A stretch of DNA of 16,180 nucleotides from Phycisphaerales bacterium UBA2421. GTDB taxonomy: Bacteria > Planctomycetota > Phycisphaerae > Tepidisphaerales > Tepidisphaeraceae. The notes below the pieces were generated by a model, which worked only from the letters and a program-made list of their open reading frames with translations, was not told where the DNA came from and did no database searches. Position numbers and translations under genes: made by a program. The stretch lies in assembly GCA_002343075.1 (NCBI GenBank), contig DDRH01000007.1:31582-47761 (forward strand), given 5' to 3'. Of this stretch, positions 1 through 6,224 are shown in pieces. Position 1 is the stretch's first letter, and every line of letters begins with the position of its first letter.

Positions 1-805
1 CCAGTATCCCTATACCGCCAGCAGCACAACCATCAGCACACTCCTGCCCGACTGGGTGCTTGAGAAAGGCGGAGACGAAGCCAAGAAGATTCTGACCGAC
101 GAAACCCAGTTGCCAAAGGTCCTCGCCGACATGAAACAGCAGTATGAGGTGACCCGCGGTAAGACGAGCATGGCATATGCCGTTATTGCGTCACAGTCGA
201 AACATCCCGAGTACGAAGGGAAGAATCTCCAGCAGATTGCGGCCATGAGGAAGCACGGCAGTCAATCTGAGCTGCTGCGAGATGCGGCGAACACAGATTC
301 CGTCACCATGGAAGATCAGTATCGAGCCGCCATTGCCATCTACCTGGCAGGCGGTGCCAGTTGCGTCTTTCACTCGATGGACGAGGACAACGTCATCAAC
401 ATCATGAAGCATCCTCTGGTATCGATCGCCAGCGACTCCGGCGTGCGTGAGTTTAATGCCGGCCAGCCCCACCCGCGGGGCTACGGAACCAACGCGCGCG
501 TGCTGGGGCGATACGCGCGCGAATTGAAACTCTTCTCGACCGAAGAAGCAGTACGAAAAATGACGAGCATGCCGGCCCAGGCATTTCGGCTTAATGATCG
601 AGGAATCATCCGCACCGGATTCGCCGCCGACCTGGTGGTGTTCGACCCTGAAAAGGTGATCGACAAGAGCACATTCGAGCAGCCGCACGCCTATTCTGAG
701 GGATTTGATTTTGTCATCGTCAACGGAAAGCTGGTGATTGACGAAGGTGAAAACACTGGCGTGCTGCCCGGTCTACCCATTTACGGCCCGGGCTTCACGC
801 GATAG
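1..805 (+). CDS. N-acyl-D-amino-acid deacylase (D-aminoacylase) family amidohydrolase, 5'-truncated
   Basis: This is the C-terminal part (about 267 codons) of a metal-dependent amidohydrolase. The frame is open from base 2, so the start lies upstream of the window; the GTG at 56 is an internal valine. Features typical of D-aminoacylases are the opening YPYTASSTT.STLLPDWV segment, the ASDSG motif (Asp codon 434-436, which aligns with the catalytic and metal-binding Asp of the amidohydrolase fold), PHPRGYGTNARVLGRYARE, and the closing RTGFAADLVVFDPEKVID, which is the small beta-sandwich strand common to the superfamily. Family members hydrolyse N-acyl-D-amino acids, or act on related D-amino-acid or dipeptide substrates; many in planctomycetes are exported, but the N-terminus that would show this is missing. 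The reading frame is intact to TAG at 803-805, 12 bp before the ComF gene, so the two may be cotranscribed. The exact substrate cannot be read from the sequence. Confidence 0.9.
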   Translation, partial: QYPYTASSTTISTLLPDWVLEKGGDEAKKILTDETQLPKVLADMKQQYEVTRGKTSMAYAVIASQSKHPEYEGKNLQQIAAMRKHGSQSELLRDAANTDSVTMEDQYRAAIAIYLAGGASCVFHSMDEDNVINIMKHPLVSIASDSGVREFNAGQPHPRGYGTNARVLGRYARELKLFSTEEAVRKMTSMPAQAFRLNDRGIIRTGFAADLVVFDPEKVIDKSTFEQPHAYSEGFDFVIVNGKLVIDEGENTGVLPGLPIYGPGFTR

Positions 806-817
806 GGAACGATACTC

Positions 818-1585
818 GTGGCGAGCGCGTCGAGCATCCTCAAGCAGATTCGCGGCGCCAGCGCGGACGCGATCGACTTCTGCTTCCCGCCAACCTGCAG
901 GGTCTGCGATGCGCGCGCGCAGCGTTGGCCATTGTGCGAAGATTGCCATACCGCGATGCTTGAGCTTGAGCGAGGCGACTACTGTACTCTCTGTGCGCTG
1001 CCCGTCGCCGAACGGGGTGCCCCCTGCCCATATTGCCTCGGAGAGGGACTGTTTCCATTTGATCGTGTCCTGCGGCTGGCCAACTATCAGGAACCGATCA
1101 AGCCTCTCGTTGTGGCAATGAAGTTTCATCATGCATGGCCGATCGGAGAGTTTTTCGCAGGACGATTGTTTGCACAACAGGCGATTCGCGATCTGCTTTC
1201 GACCGCGGACCTGATCGTCCCGGTTCCGCTGCACCCCCGGCGGCAAGTGGCACGGGGGTATAACCAAGCCGAAGTAATCGCTCGGCGGCTGGGGAAGTTC
1301 GGCCGGGTGCCCGTGAGACAGGTCGCAGCGCGGCTTGCCGACACGCACGCCCAGTCACTCACACAATCTAAGTCCTTGCGAATCGAGAACTTACGCCATG
1401 CATTCGGGCTGCTCTATCCGAAGCAAGTGGCGGGACGCAACGTGATCCTGCTGGATGATGTACGAACCACTGCAGCGACCCTGCAGAGTCTTGGAAGGTG
1501 CATCCGCAGCGGCAAGCCCGCACGGCTTAGCGCGATCGTAGTCGCAACCGCCGACCCGCGACACTCGAATTTCGAGGAAATTTGA
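818..1585 (+). CDS. ComF family protein (phosphoribosyltransferase-like)
   Basis: A 255-residue ComF/GntX-type protein. The N-terminal zinc-finger-like part carries paired cysteines at C27/C30, C40/C43, C56/C59 and C70/C73. The C-terminal part is a PRTase fold with VPVPLHPRRQVARGYNQAEVIARRL and the PRPP-binding loop VILLDDVRTTAAT (residues 209-221), where the usual DDVxTTGxT has Ala in place of Gly. In competent bacteria ComF helps handle incoming single-stranded DNA; in most others its role is uncertain, and no other competence gene is visible here. The GTG start at 818 is supported by a purine-rich AGGGAA at 804-809, 8 nt upstream and overlapping the stop of the preceding deacylase. The alternative role is a generic phosphoribosyltransferase in purine salvage. 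Confidence 0.9.
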   Translation: MASASSILKQIRGASADAIDFCFPPTCRVCDARAQRWPLCEDCHTAMLELERGDYCTLCALPVAERGAPCPYCLGEGLFPFDRVLRLANYQEPIKPLVVAMKFHHAWPIGEFFAGRLFAQQAIRDLLSTADLIVPVPLHPRRQVARGYNQAEVIARRLGKFGRVPVRQVAARLADTHAQSLTQSKSLRIENLRHAFGLLYPKQVAGRNVILLDDVRTTAATLQSLGRCIRSGKPARLSAIVVATADPRHSNFEEI

Positions 1586-1603
1586 CGCGTTCCTCATCGA
1601 CGT

Positions 1604-1632
1604 TTGACACATCGCGCGCGTAGGGATAAAAC
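1604..1632 (+). promoter_or_regulatory. Predicted sigma70-type promoter for kdsB-pyrG
   Basis: A perfect TTGACA lies at 1604-1609 and TAAAAC (4/6 match to TATAAT) at 1627-1632, giving a 17-bp spacer. GATAAA at 1625-1630 with a 15-bp spacer is the alternative. It sits in the 104-bp gap between comF and kdsB, about 60 bp before the start codon, so kdsB-pyrG probably forms its own transcription unit. Prediction from pattern only. Confidence 0.5.
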
Positions 1633-1689
1633 AATTTTCCATATCTGAGTCGTCGTTTTCCGCCGTTTTTCCGTTTTGGGAGCGTGATT

Positions 1690-2442
1690 TTGTCGGCAGT
1701 CGTGGTCATCCCGGCACGCTATGGGTCTAGCCGTTTCCCGGCCAAAATGTTGGCCGCAGAAACCGGCCGGCCATTGGTGCAGCATGTAGTTGATCGCGTC
1801 CGTCGATGCAGTCTGGTGCGCGAGACTATTGTTGCGACCGACGATCAGCGAATCGTCGATGCGCTGCGCCCTTTCGATACCAAGTGCGTGCTCACTTCGC
1901 CGGAGCACCAGAGCGGCACCGATCGCATTGCAGAAGTGGCACAGTCGCTTAACGACGAGATCATAATCAATGTGCAGGGTGATGAGCCGGAGATTGAACC
2001 AGAAGTGGTCGACGCGCTGATCTTACGATTGCAGCAGGCCCGGGAGAACATGGTGACCGCGGCCACTGATTATCCGGCGGCTGCGGATCCAAACGACCCG
2101 AATCTGGTGAAGGCCGTTGTCGCCGCCGATGGCCGCGCGATCTACTTCTCGCGTGCGGCAATTCCATATCGACGAGAGCCGCAATCGCCTGTCAATACAG
2201 GATACTTGTTACATCTGGGCATCTATGGCTACCGTCGGGAGTTCTTGATTCGATACACCCAGTGGCCGCAATCACCCGCGGAGCTAACCGAAAAACTCGA
2301 GCAATTGCGTGCGCTCGAACACGGCGAGAGTCTCTACGTATTGAAGGTGAAGCGCGCCACCCACGGAATTGATACCCCGCAGCAATACCAGGCTTTTTTG
2401 AAGAGGCAGGGACAGTTAGTTGGCGGGGAGCGGCAAGTGTGA
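1690..2442 (+). CDS. kdsB: 3-deoxy-manno-octulosonate cytidylyltransferase (CMP-Kdo synthetase)
   Basis: KdsB activates Kdo with CTP to give CMP-Kdo, the donor for the LPS inner core; it is cytosolic. Clear family features are the N-terminal nucleotide-binding segment SAVVVIPARYGSSRFPAK (usual form PARYxSxRLPGK), the EHQSGTDRIAEV segment, the NVQGDEPEIEPE motif, and GIYGYRREFL and EKLEQLRALEHG near the C-terminus. Length is 250 residues, as usual for the family. I place the start at TTG 1690 because GGGAG at 1678-1682 is 7 nt upstream and the protein then begins M-SAVVVIPARY, like other KdsB. The GTG at 1684 is in frame but lies only 1 nt after that ribosome binding site. pyrG follows after 51 bp. 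The presence of this gene argues for Kdo-containing LPS. Confidence 0.95.
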   Translation: MSAVVVIPARYGSSRFPAKMLAAETGRPLVQHVVDRVRRCSLVRETIVATDDQRIVDALRPFDTKCVLTSPEHQSGTDRIAEVAQSLNDEIIINVQGDEPEIEPEVVDALILRLQQARENMVTAATDYPAAADPNDPNLVKAVVAADGRAIYFSRAAIPYRREPQSPVNTGYLLHLGIYGYRREFLIRYTQWPQSPAELTEKLEQLRALEHGESLYVLKVKRATHGIDTPQQYQAFLKRQGQLVGGERQV

Positions 2443-2469
2443 GAACGATCTTCACTTGCCCCTCCCCGC
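2423..2469 (+). other. Stable hairpin over the kdsB stop codon, kdsB-pyrG junction
   Basis: The left arm GCGGGGAGCGGCAAGTG (2423-2439) pairs with CACTTGCCCCTCCCCGC (2453-2469). The stem is 17 positions with one C-C mismatch and the loop is 13 nt, which contains the kdsB TGA (2440-2442). No T-run follows, so it is not a standard intrinsic terminator. It ends 24 nt before the pyrG ATG. It could be an mRNA processing or stabilising element, a partial attenuator, or a repeat copy. Confidence 0.6.
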
Positions 2470-2493
2470 TCACTATCTGCCACTGAATGAGTT

Positions 2494-4236
2494 ATGGCAA
2501 CCAATGACCTTCTGGCCATGATTGGCCGGCAGCAGGACGAAACCGAGTTCTATACCCCCATGCCGACCGGTTACCGGAAGGGTCACCACAAATATGTGGT
2601 GGTCGTCGGCACGGTCATGAGCGGGCTGGGTAAGGGCATCTTCTCATCATCGCTTGCCAAGCTCCTTAAAGACAAGGGGTTAACGGTTGCGCCGATTAAG
2701 ATGGAAGGTTACCTCAATATCGACTCCGGCACGCTAAACCCCTACCGCCACGGCGAGGTGTTTGTGCTCGACGATGGCATGGAAACCGACATGGATCTGG
2801 GTACTTACGAGCGCCTGCTCGATCAAGACCTCGGTGCCGCCAATTTCACCACCAACGGGCAGATATTGTCGAGCGTTCTGAAGAAAGAACGTGAAGGCGG
2901 GTATCTCGGCCGCGACGTGCAGGTGATTCCACATGTCGTGGGCGAGGTCAAGCTCAAGCTTCGAGAGTTGGGCGTCAAGAGCAATGCCGATGTCATCTTT
3001 GTCGAAGTCGGTGGGACGGTGGGCGACTACGAAAACTCGTTCTACCTCGAAGCCTGTCGACAACTCGCGTACGAGGAAGGCGAAAACTCGGTTGTCTTCG
3101 TCTCGCTCACTTACATCCTCGAACCCGGCACACTCGGCGAACAAAAATCGAAGGCGGCCCAGCTTGGCATCAAGCGATTGATGGAAGTTGGTATTCAACC
3201 GCATATTGTTGCCTGCCGCGCAACTCACCCTGTAAAGGAAAAGGTAAAAGAAAAACTGTCAATGTACACCAACGTGCCGATGAAGCGCGTTTTCAGCATG
3301 CATGATGTTGACAGCATTTACGTCGTTCCGGAAATGTTGCGCGATGCCGGCATGGATCGCGAAGTGCTCACATTGCTTAACATTCACGACCGCACCGATC
3401 AGCGCAAAGAGGACAAAGCACGCGATGACTGGCGCGGGTTTGTCGAACGAATCAACAAGGCGACACACGATGTCACGCTCGCCGTCACGGGAAAATACAC
3501 CAGCTTGCGCGATGCATATGCGAGCATCATCAAGGCAGGCGAACACTGCTCTGTCCATCTCGGGGTGAATGTGAATTTTCGCTGGCTCGATACGGCGGCG
3601 ATTGATGCATCAAACGTCGACAAGCGGCTCTCGGGTTGCGACGGAATCATCGTCCCCGGTGGATTTGGGGCGCGTGGGACGGAGGGCAAAATCGAGTGCA
3701 TTCGCTTCGCGCGCGAGAACAGGGTGCCCTATCTGGGCCTGTGTCTGGGGTTTCAGATGGCGGTAATCGAGTTCGCTCGAAACGTGTGCGGCCTGAAGGG
3801 GGCAAGTTCCAGCGAGTTTGAGCCGGGGTGCCAGCATGCGGTCATCGACATCCTGCCGGAACAGAAGAAGATAGAAGGACTCGGCGGCAATATGCGCCTC
3901 GGCGGCAAGGAAGTTGATGTCCGGCCCGGCACGCTCGCTGCGGCGCTGTATGGAAACGCCGCCAAGATTCGTCTTCGGTTTCGGCACCGCTACGAGGTTG
4001 ACCCCCAATACATCGATCGACTGGAGGCGCGCGGACTGGTGTTCAGCGGGAAGCACCCCACGCAACCGATTATGCAAATTGTTGAGCTGCCGACCGATGT
4101 TCACCCGTTTTTCATAGGTACCCAGGCACACCCCGAATTGACCAGTCGCCCGCTCAACCCAAGCCCATTCTTCATGGGATTGGTGCGTGCGGCGATTGAC
4201 CACTCCCGTCAGCGCCTGGCGGTGGCGGCGGGTTGA
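2494..4236 (+). CDS. pyrG: CTP synthase (glutamine-hydrolysing), divergent form with N-terminal extension
   Basis: PyrG converts UTP, ATP and glutamine to CTP, the last step of pyrimidine nucleotide synthesis. Length is 580 residues; about 32 extra residues precede the synthetase domain when compared with E. coli PyrG (545 aa, recalled). The P-loop reads GTVMSGLGKG (39-48, K47). Other conserved points are K69, D99/D101 in METDMDLG, and E171 in VEVGGTVGD. The glutaminase domain has VPGGFGARG as oxyanion region, the nucleophile C417 in PYLGLCLGF, and H546/E548 in QAHPEL, so the catalytic triad is complete. Several usually invariant residues differ: KMEGY replaces KLDPY, GDYEN replaces GDIES, and KSKAAQ (218-223) replaces KTKPTQ at the UTP/CTP site. 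The ATG at 2494 has only a weak ribosome binding site (GAATGAG). It follows kdsB closely and probably shares its mRNA. Confidence 0.94.
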   Translation: MATNDLLAMIGRQQDETEFYTPMPTGYRKGHHKYVVVVGTVMSGLGKGIFSSSLAKLLKDKGLTVAPIKMEGYLNIDSGTLNPYRHGEVFVLDDGMETDMDLGTYERLLDQDLGAANFTTNGQILSSVLKKEREGGYLGRDVQVIPHVVGEVKLKLRELGVKSNADVIFVEVGGTVGDYENSFYLEACRQLAYEEGENSVVFVSLTYILEPGTLGEQKSKAAQLGIKRLMEVGIQPHIVACRATHPVKEKVKEKLSMYTNVPMKRVFSMHDVDSIYVVPEMLRDAGMDREVLTLLNIHDRTDQRKEDKARDDWRGFVERINKATHDVTLAVTGKYTSLRDAYASIIKAGEHCSVHLGVNVNFRWLDTAAIDASNVDKRLSGCDGIIVPGGFGARGTEGKIECIRFARENRVPYLGLCLGFQMAVIEFARNVCGLKGASSSEFEPGCQHAVIDILPEQKKIEGLGGNMRLGGKEVDVRPGTLAAALYGNAAKIRLRFRHRYEVDPQYIDRLEARGLVFSGKHPTQPIMQIVELPTDVHPFFIGTQAHPELTSRPLNPSPFFMGLVRAAIDHSRQRLAVAAG

Positions 4237-4291
4237 AGGCAAGGGGGAGGACGACCCGTCTACGCAAGCGCGCCAAAAACGCCTTGATGCC

Positions 4292-4340
4292 AAAAAACGC
4301 GGCGACACCCGTTGCCCGGCAGCAAGGGTGTCGCAACGCG
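4292..4340 (-). terminator. Intrinsic terminator of the cold-shock gene
   Basis: On the minus strand a long stem pairs 4340-4322 with 4315-4298: CGCG, a 2-nt bulge, GCGACACCC, then TTGC with one bulged base, around a 6-nt loop. It is directly followed by TTTTTT (complement of 4297-4292). It lies 62 bp downstream of the cold-shock stop codon. On the plus strand no T-run follows, so it does not serve pyrG in the same way. Confidence 0.7.
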
Positions 4341-4401
4341 CTTGAGTCAAATCTCCGTCCCTGAACGACCGGCCCTGACCACTCTTGACGGCAGCGCGAC
4401 T

Positions 4402-4623
4402 TCACGCGCTCGCAGCGGTGGCCATTCGGCGGACCTTGGTTGCCTTCATGCCCTTTGGACCGTCTTCAAACTCGTACTCCACGGTTTCACCATCCTGCAG
4501 CGTCTTGAAACCGCTGCCTTCGATGACGGAGTGATGCACAAAAACATCCTTCCCCGCATCATCGGCGGTGATGAACCCGAATCCCTTCTGGTCGTTAAAC
4601 CACTTCACTTTTCCAGTGGCCAT
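4402..4623 (-). CDS. Cold-shock domain protein (CspA family)
   Basis: A 73-residue single-domain cold-shock protein, [19 protein letters not shown]..., the usual length for the family. RNP1 (KGFGFI, residues 13-18) and RNP2 (VFVHH, residues 27-31) are intact; they form the aromatic surface that binds single-stranded RNA or DNA, where such proteins act as RNA chaperones. The ATG at 4623 is preferred over an upstream in-frame start because AAAGGAG stands 8 nt before it and the protein then begins exactly as in the family. A C-terminal tail rich in Lys, Arg and Ala ([15 protein letters not shown]) ends it. Its own intrinsic terminator follows at 4340-4292. It is monocistronic, convergent to pyrG. 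Which paralogue it is cannot be told, and cold induction is not shown by the sequence. Confidence 0.95.
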   Translation of the reverse strand: MATGKVKWFNDQKGFGFITADDAGKDVFVHHSVIEGSGFKTLQDGETVEYEFEDGPKGMKATKVRRMATAASA

Positions 4624-4828
4624 AGCAGCCACTCCTTTCAGACGTGCGAAAGCGCAGCAGCGCCTCCGAGAGAACGGCACAAACGCGGCTCCGTCGAGTC
4701 CTTCCCCGAACGGTTTTCATTCCCTCGTGCCGAGAAGAATGACTTAACCGGAGGTAAATTAACCAGTTGTCCTCGCTTCACGCAAAAATTCGGTGATTTC
4801 TCAAGCGCGACGCCCCCGGGCGAGCCAG

Positions 4829-4837
4829 TTATCCACA
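4829..4837 (+). promoter_or_regulatory. Perfect DnaA box (TTATCCACA)
   Basis: The sequence TTATCCACA matches the high-affinity DnaA box consensus TTATNCACA. It lies in the csp-lptB gap, 276 bp before a second identical copy in the same orientation. Sequence match only; binding is inferred. Confidence 0.45.
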
Positions 4838-5104
4838 TCTGAGGATTTCCGATGAACGAGGAACTGGCCGGTCCTGGCACTCGTCGAGGTCTCATGCGAC
4901 ATTCCGGCAACATCTCCCAAGCCACCGGCGCAGCACATCGGGCGAGATATCGTAAGTCTCGCGGGACAATCAACTTGTGGCGAACTTCCATCCTGACTTT
5001 TCCGCAGGACGCGCGCCGCGTGCAAGCACACTACGCATAACTGCGAACTGGCTGATGACATGCCTCGAACCGGCCCACCATCTCAGATGACGGCTTTGCA
5101 CGCG

Positions 5105-5113
5105 TTATCCACA
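5105..5113 (+). promoter_or_regulatory. Perfect DnaA box (TTATCCACA), second copy
   Basis: A second exact TTATCCACA, same strand as the first, 84 bp before the lptB start codon. I saw no further perfect copy in the window. It may be a DnaA titration or regulatory site; no dnaA, dnaN or gidA is near, so an origin is not supported by gene context. Confidence 0.45.
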
Positions 5114-5197
5114 CCGAATGCCTCTCGACCGACTTGATTTTCTCACCGCCTAGCCGACACTTCCGCAACCCATTATGTATGAGGCACTTGCGAATCG

Positions 5198-5971
5198 ATG
5201 AACCTGCTCGAAACCACCAAACTCGTCAAGTCATACACCGGCCGCGTGGTGGTGGATCATGTGAGCTTCGTCATCGCGCAGCGGGAGATCGTCGGGCTGC
5301 TCGGGCGCAACGGCGCGGGTAAGACTACGACTTTTCGCATGATCCTCGGCATGATCATGCCCGACTCCGGGTCGGTTGCGTTTGATGCCCAGGACATTAC
5401 AGACCTGCCCATGTACAAGCGCGCCCTCCGCGGGATTGGCTACCTCCCGCAGGAGCAAAGTATCTTCCGGCAATTGAGCGTGGAGGAGAATCTGCTGGCG
5501 ATTCTCGAAACACAAAACTTCAACCGCCGTGAGCGACTGAAGCAGGCGCAGCAACTTCTGGATCAGTTCGGTCTGACAAAGGTCCGCAAGCAGAAGGCGA
5601 TCTTCTGCAGCGGCGGCGAGAAACGTAAGCTTGAGATCGCCCGCGCGCTGGTTACCAAGCCCAAACTGATCTTGCTCGATGAGCCGTTCAGTGCCGTCGA
5701 TCCCATAGCCGTGGAAGATCTGCAGCGCGAGGTGAAGCGGCTGCGCGATGAGTTTGGCAAGAGCGTATTGATCACCGATCACAATGTTGCGCAGACGCTC
5801 AAAGTGGTCGATCGCGCCATTATTATTAATGATGGAAAAGTGCTCCGCGAAGGCAGCCGGCGGCAGATTATTAACGACCCGGTCGTACGCGATGCCTATC
5901 TCGGCAATACATTTCGGGGCGATGAATTTGACGATATTCCCACCCGCCAGCGCTCTGCAACGTCCCAATAA
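5198..5971 (+). CDS. lptB: LPS export ABC transporter ATP-binding protein LptB
   Basis: LptB is the cytosolic ATPase that powers extraction of LPS from the inner membrane through LptFG and the LptCAD bridge. The 257-residue protein has Walker A GRNGAGKT (36-43), Q-loop Q85 in the diagnostic GIGYLPQEQSIFRQLSVEEN stretch, signature CSGGEKRKLEIARAL (137-151; Cys replaces the usual Leu), Walker B LILLDEP (157-163) with the LptB-like FSAVDPIAV, and H-loop H195 in LITDHN. The match to E. coli LptB motifs (recalled: GIGYLPQEASIFRRLSV) separates it from LivF/LivG-type ATPases. A C-terminal tail of about 15 residues extends past the usual end. The ATG at 5198 has no close Shine-Dalgarno sequence (GAGG at 5181-5184 is rather far). 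The lptA, lptC and rpoN partners found beside it in proteobacteria are absent here. Together with kdsB it indicates an LPS-bearing outer membrane. Confidence 0.93.
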   Translation: MNLLETTKLVKSYTGRVVVDHVSFVIAQREIVGLLGRNGAGKTTTFRMILGMIMPDSGSVAFDAQDITDLPMYKRALRGIGYLPQEQSIFRQLSVEENLLAILETQNFNRRERLKQAQQLLDQFGLTKVRKQKAIFCSGGEKRKLEIARALVTKPKLILLDEPFSAVDPIAVEDLQREVKRLRDEFGKSVLITDHNVAQTLKVVDRAIIINDGKVLREGSRRQIINDPVVRDAYLGNTFRGDEFDDIPTRQRSATSQ

Positions 5972-6034
5972 TCAATTGGTGCTCGCTGCGATGGCAAATG
6001 CAACACATACACGCGCCTGAGTGCGGAATAGTTC

Positions 6035-6132
6035 AAGTGGATCCACTTCAAAACGAAGTGCTCCACAGAACCATTTCCAAAGTAAATATTTACGCCCACT
6101 CACTGCTTTCGCGGCGATTTCACTGAAAGTGA
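6035..6132. promoter_or_regulatory. Palindrome cluster upstream of the HDOD-GGDEF gene
   Basis: The 253-bp gap holds a perfect 14-bp palindrome AAGTGGATCCACTT (6035-6048) that also forms a hairpin CACTTC/GAAGTG with 6055-6060, a perfect 12-bp palindrome GTAAATATTTAC (6082-6093), and TCACT-GAA-AGTGA (6120-6132). The pentamer AAGTG or its complement occurs four times in this stretch. This could be an operator region; no regulator is identified. Confidence 0.4.
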
Positions 6133-6224
6133 CCCCACTCTGGCTCCGATAGAAATGTTGTCGGGACGGTACGCATTCCGTTCATGGATTGAGAAGCGCA
6201 CACTGTTGGTCGGGATCAGAGAAA

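Larger units (their letters stand above)
4624..5197. other. Long non-coding stretch between csp and lptB
   Basis: This 574-bp gap lies between two divergently transcribed genes. I find no ORF with protein-like features. It must hold the csp leader and promoter on the minus strand and the lptB promoter on the plus strand, but no strong -35/-10 pair stands out on either. It contains two perfect DnaA boxes (listed separately) and a small inverted repeat GCGAGA/TCTCGC at 4942-4947 and 4957-4962. It does not look like a known structured RNA by eye. Confidence 0.5.

Noticed and set aside
4638..4991. A 117-codon minus-strand ORF upstream of the cold-shock gene
   Set aside because: It overlaps the csp leader, has no family features and an unusual composition; it is most likely open by chance in GC-rich DNA.
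4852..5040. A 62-codon plus-strand ORF with ATG 4852 and GAGGA 6 nt upstream
   Set aside because: The ribosome binding site is tempting, but the translation (MNEELAGPGTRRGLMRHSGN...) shows no domain, membrane segment or other protein-like pattern, and it sits in a gap with regulatory-looking sites. Without conservation data I do not call it a gene.
4829..5113. Replication origin (oriC) at the DnaA boxes
   Set aside because: Only two perfect boxes were found, with no obvious AT-rich unwinding element and no dnaA, dnaN, gidA or parAB nearby. I kept the boxes as sites but not an origin call.
5231..5968. A 245-codon minus-strand ORF opposite lptB
   Set aside because: The plus strand encodes a complete ABC ATPase with every motif; the reverse frame is a codon-bias shadow.
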